Shown here: positions 61,367 through 64,000 of the stretch, in pieces | Layout: each line of letters starts with the position of its first letter | Position numbering within the stretch: position 1 is the first letter of the stretch | DNA from: Microbacterium sp. 8M | GTDB lineage: Bacteria > Actinomycetota > Actinomycetes > Actinomycetales > Microbacteriaceae | Direction: 5' to 3' | DNA: 64,000 nt | NCBI RefSeq assembly: GCF_902506375.1 | Contig: NZ_LR733284.1 | Coordinates: 2,976,222 to 3,040,221 of the forward strand | Notes under the pieces: model-generated | Told to the model about the DNA's origin: nothing | Database searches by the model: none | The model's input: the letters and a program-made list of their open reading frames with translations, nothing else | Position numbers and translations under genes: made by a program

Positions 61367-61804
61367 ATGTCCCAGCCCGCTGAGCTGCGGCCGATGATGC
61401 GCCGCGATCGGGCGTCCCACGCCCTCGGCATGCGCGTGGAGGTGGACGAACCGGGCCGCGCCGTGGTCTCGATGACCGTGCGCGAGGACATGCTGAACGG
61501 CTTCGATATCACACATGGCGGACTCGTCTTCGCGCTGGCCGACACGGCGTTCGCGATCGTCTGCAACGAGGACGAGAAGGTGACGGTCGCCGCAGGCGCC
61601 GACATCACCTTCCTCAAGTCCACGCGCGCGGGTCAGGTGCTCACCGCCACCGGATCCCGTCGTGCGCGCAACGGCCGCACCGGCCTGTACGACATCACCG
61701 TGACCGACGAGACCGGCGACGTCGTCGCCGAGTTCCGCGGCCGGTCGCTCACCACGAACCGCCCGTTCCCTGCGACGGGCTCAGGGACCGAGGAGGACAC
61801 ATGA
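61367..61804 (+). CDS. paaI: Hydroxyphenylacetyl-CoA thioesterase PaaI
   Basis: 145 residues, hot-dog fold: [44 protein letters not shown] with the catalytic Asp, and [25 protein letters not shown]. It frees CoA from dead-end intermediates. The C-terminus ([12 protein letters not shown]) is encoded by a copy of the dispersed repeat. The stop overlaps the paaK start (ATGA). Confidence 0.94.
   Translation: MSQPAELRPMMRRDRASHALGMRVEVDEPGRAVVSMTVREDMLNGFDITHGGLVFALADTAFAIVCNEDEKVTVAAGADITFLKSTRAGQVLTATGSRRARNGRTGLYDITVTDETGDVVAEFRGRSLTTNRPFPATGSGTEEDT
61766..61790 (+). repeat. Dispersed palindromic repeat forming the C-terminus of PaaI
   Basis: TTCCCTGCGACGGGCTCAGG followed by GACCG. It encodes FPATGSGT at the end of the thioesterase, just in front of paaK. 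Confidence 0.7.
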
Positions 61805-63102
61805 CCGACATCACGACGGACCAGGCGACGAACGCCGACGCCGTGCATCTCGATCCGGAGCGACTGCGCGCCCTTCAGCTCGAGCGACTGCGGTGGTCGG
61901 TGCACCACGCGTACGAGAACGTGCCGTTCTACCGGCGCGCGTTCGAACGCGCAGGCATGCATCCCGACGACGTGCGGTCGCTGACGGATCTCGCGCGGCT
62001 GCCGTTCACGACGAAGAACGACCTGCGCGAGTACTACCCGTTCGGGATGTTCGCGGTGCCGATGGCCGACGTGCGGCGGATCCATGCATCCTCGGGCACC
62101 ACCGGCCGGCCCACGGTGGTCGGCTACACGCAGACCGACCTCGACAACTGGGCCGACCTCATCGCCCGGTCGCTGACCGCCGCCGGGGTGCAGCCGGGCT
62201 GGAAGGTGCACAACGCCTACGGCTACGGCCTGTTCACGGGCGGACTCGGGGCGCACGCCGGCATCGAGCGGCTGGGGGCGACCGTGATCCCGATGTCGGG
62301 CGGGCAGACCGCCCGGCAGGTGCAGCTGATCCGCGACTTCGAGCCCGATGCGATCATGTGCACGCCGACGTACCTGCTCACCATCGCCGACGCGATGGAG
62401 GAGGCCGGGATGGATCCGCGTGCCACCTCGCTCAAGGTGGGGATCCTCGGTGCGGAGCCGTGGACCAACGAGATGCGCCACCAGATCGAGCAGCGGCTGA
62501 ACATCGACGCGGTCGACATCTACGGCCTCAGCGAGGTCATGGGCCCCGGCGTCGCGATGGAGGCGGCCGCCACGAAGGACGGCCCGCACATCTGGGAGGA
62601 CCACTTCCTGCCCGAGATCATCGACCCGGAGTCCGGGGAGCCGGTGCCCGACGGCGAGCCGGGCGAGCTCGTGTTCACTTCGCTCACGAAGCAGGCGTTC
62701 CCGGTGATCCGCTACCGCACCCGGGATCTCACCCGGCTGCTCCCCGGATCCGCTTACCCCGCCATGCGCCGGATCGAGAAGATCACCGGCCGCGACGACG
62801 ACATGATCATCCTGCGCGGGGTGAATCTCTTCCCCACGCAGATCGAGGAGATCGCGCTCGGGATCGAGACGCTCACCCCGCACTTCATCCTCGAACTCAC
62901 CCGCCAGGGGCACCTCGACGCGCTCACCGTGCGGATCGAGCGGCACCCCGAGATCGCCGCAGCCGCGGCCGCGGCCGCCGCCGAGGTGCTGAAGCTGCGG
63001 ATCAAGACGTCGATCGGCACCTCCGTCGACGTCAGGGTCGAGGAGCCCGGATCCCTCCCCCGCAGCGAGGGCAAGTACAAGCGTCTGTACGACCTCCGCT
63101 GA
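61801..63102 (+). CDS. paaK: Phenylacetate--CoA ligase
   Basis: 433 residues. AMP-binding motif RIHASSGTTGRPTVVGYT, YGLSEVMGPGVAMEA, YRTRDLTRLLPG, and the C-terminal PRSEGKYKRLYDLR with the catalytic Lys. It starts the pathway by making phenylacetyl-CoA. Near the C-terminus there is a run of alanines (EIAAAAAAAAAEVLKLR) in place of a variable helix. Confidence 0.96.
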   Translation: MTDITTDQATNADAVHLDPERLRALQLERLRWSVHHAYENVPFYRRAFERAGMHPDDVRSLTDLARLPFTTKNDLREYYPFGMFAVPMADVRRIHASSGTTGRPTVVGYTQTDLDNWADLIARSLTAAGVQPGWKVHNAYGYGLFTGGLGAHAGIERLGATVIPMSGGQTARQVQLIRDFEPDAIMCTPTYLLTIADAMEEAGMDPRATSLKVGILGAEPWTNEMRHQIEQRLNIDAVDIYGLSEVMGPGVAMEAAATKDGPHIWEDHFLPEIIDPESGEPVPDGEPGELVFTSLTKQAFPVIRYRTRDLTRLLPGSAYPAMRRIEKITGRDDDMIILRGVNLFPTQIEEIALGIETLTPHFILELTRQGHLDALTVRIERHPEIAAAAAAAAAEVLKLRIKTSIGTSVDVRVEEPGSLPRSEGKYKRLYDLR

Positions 63103-63121
63103 ACGGACGACGTTCGTCGCG

Positions 63122-64000
63122 TCAGCGGGCGTGGCGGAAGCGGATGCGGGTGCCCGAGCGCGCCTGGCCGAGCAGATCGAGCGCGGAATCGACCACGACC
63201 GCGATCACCGGATAGCCGCCGGTGACGGGGCCGTCGGCGAGGAGGATCGTCGGCCCGCCCCGGGGCGGCACCTGCATCGCGCCGGGCACCATGCCCTCGC
63301 TCGGCAGCTCCTGCCGAGCGCCGTGCAGACGATCGCCCGCGCGCTCGAGCACGGGACCCTCGAGGCGGATGCCGACGCGGTCGGCCTGCGCACCCACGGT
63401 CCAGACGCCCTCGAACAGGGCCGACAGTGCGGACGGCGCGAACCAGTCGGCACGCGGGCCGTGCGTCACGGCGATGACCAGTTCATCCTGCGGCGCGCCC
63501 CACGGCGCGAGGTCGTTGGCGGGGATGGGCGCCGGCGGCTCGGCACCCACCGGCACCGCATCGCCGGCGCGCAACGGCGCAGGCCCCAGGCCCGCGAGCG
63601 TGTCGCAGCTGCGCGAGCCGACGGCGGGCGGGACGTCGAGCCCGCCGCGCACCGCGAGATAGGCTCGCGCCCCCTGGGCGAACCAGTCGAGGTGCAGCTC
63701 CGCCCCGGCCGGCCAGGCATGCGCGACGTCGGGGTCGATCCGCTTCCCGTCGAGGGAGGCCTCGCCCCACGCTCCGGTGACGGCGAACCAGGCGTCGGCG
63801 GTCGCGATGGCGCGGAACCCGCCCATCGCGATCTCGAACGCGGCGGCATCCTCGGAGTTGCCGACGAGCCGGTTCGCCAGGCGGAGGGCTGCCCGGTCCA
63901 CCGCGCCGGACCGCGCGATGCCCAGGTGCGCGCGGCCAGGACGCCCGAGATCCTGCACGGTGGTGAGGAGGCCCGGGTCGAGGATCCGCACCGCCGGTCG
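63122..64000 (-). CDS. pxpC: 5-oxoprolinase subunit C (biotin-dependent carboxyltransferase-like), partial
   Basis: At least 290 residues; the beginning may lie beyond the window. The N-terminal block LTTVQDLGRPGRAHLGIARSGAVDRAALRLANRLVGN is typical of PxpC/YbgK, followed by YLAVRGGLDVPPAVGSRS and the late VPPRGGPTILLADGPVTGGYPVIAVV. PxpA-PxpB-PxpC hydrolyse 5-oxoproline with ATP. A GTG at 63991 could be the start, but the reading frame stays open to the edge (RPAVRILDPG) and pxpB is expected just upstream. It converges on paaK with 19 bases between. Confidence 0.88.
   Translation of the reverse strand, partial: RPAVRILDPGLLTTVQDLGRPGRAHLGIARSGAVDRAALRLANRLVGNSEDAAAFEIAMGGFRAIATADAWFAVTGAWGEASLDGKRIDPDVAHAWPAGAELHLDWFAQGARAYLAVRGGLDVPPAVGSRSCDTLAGLGPAPLRAGDAVPVGAEPPAPIPANDLAPWGAPQDELVIAVTHGPRADWFAPSALSALFEGVWTVGAQADRVGIRLEGPVLERAGDRLHGARQELPSEGMVPGAMQVPPRGGPTILLADGPVTGGYPVIAVVVDSALDLLGQARSGTRIRFRHAR

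Overview
The window is chromosomal DNA of a very GC-rich actinobacterium, most likely a member of Microbacteriaceae such as Microbacterium. The basis is the base composition, the gene order tRNA-Trp / secE / nusG / rplK / rplA, the PerM-like gene next to purN-purH, the hadAB-murB neighbourhood, and dispersed copies of the CCCTTCGACAGGCTCAGGG palindrome common in these genomes. I see 64 protein genes (two cut by the window edges) and one tRNA. There is no rRNA, CRISPR array, transposase, integrase or prophage.

Layout. 1-9.1 kb: alkylation repair (ada-alkA and ogt), purine synthesis (purN, purH) with a PerM-like membrane protein, a purine permease, a metallo-hydrolase and a GlxA-type regulator. 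9.2-13.6 kb: succinyl-CoA synthetase (sucCD) and a TetR regulator next to an acyl-CoA dehydrogenase with a clear operator. 13.6-21.1 kb: a small Cys-tailed protein, a phytoene-desaturase-like oxidoreductase, a split NHEJ-type pair (stand-alone ATP ligase and LigD polymerase, convergent), an ArgP/LysE pair, and a TetR/membrane-protein pair with two perfect operators. 21.1-24.0 kb: rplA, rplK, nusG, secE and tRNA-Trp. 24.2-29.0 kb: an Hsp90-like ATPase followed by a giant TPR protein, the least conventional locus here.

29-35 kb: pyruvate:quinone dehydrogenase, an NmrA-like protein with a divergent TetR, a second LysR/LysE pair, and small DHFR-like and VOC enzymes. 35-43.4 kb: putrescine/GABA catabolism (putrescine oxidase, GABA transaminase, two semialdehyde dehydrogenases, a Usp protein, a divergent PucR regulator). 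Its product succinate enters the TCA cycle, where sucCD also works. 43.4-53.5 kb: repeats, a metallo-hydrolase/TetR pair, RamB with malate synthase, RraA, a kinase-like protein lacking its P-loop, an aminotransferase and an alcohol dehydrogenase. 53.6-56.5 kb: murB with hadA/hadB and a TSUP exporter. 56.5-63.1 kb: phenylacetate degradation, paaABCDE plus an enoyl-CoA hydratase, divergent from paaI-paaK around a repeat-containing promoter. The window ends in a 5-oxoprolinase subunit C gene.

Regulation is unusually readable. Several divergent gene pairs have perfect palindromes between them. Convergent or terminal intergenic gaps often carry strong hairpins, including three doubled inverted repeats and a pair of 56-bp palindromic units.
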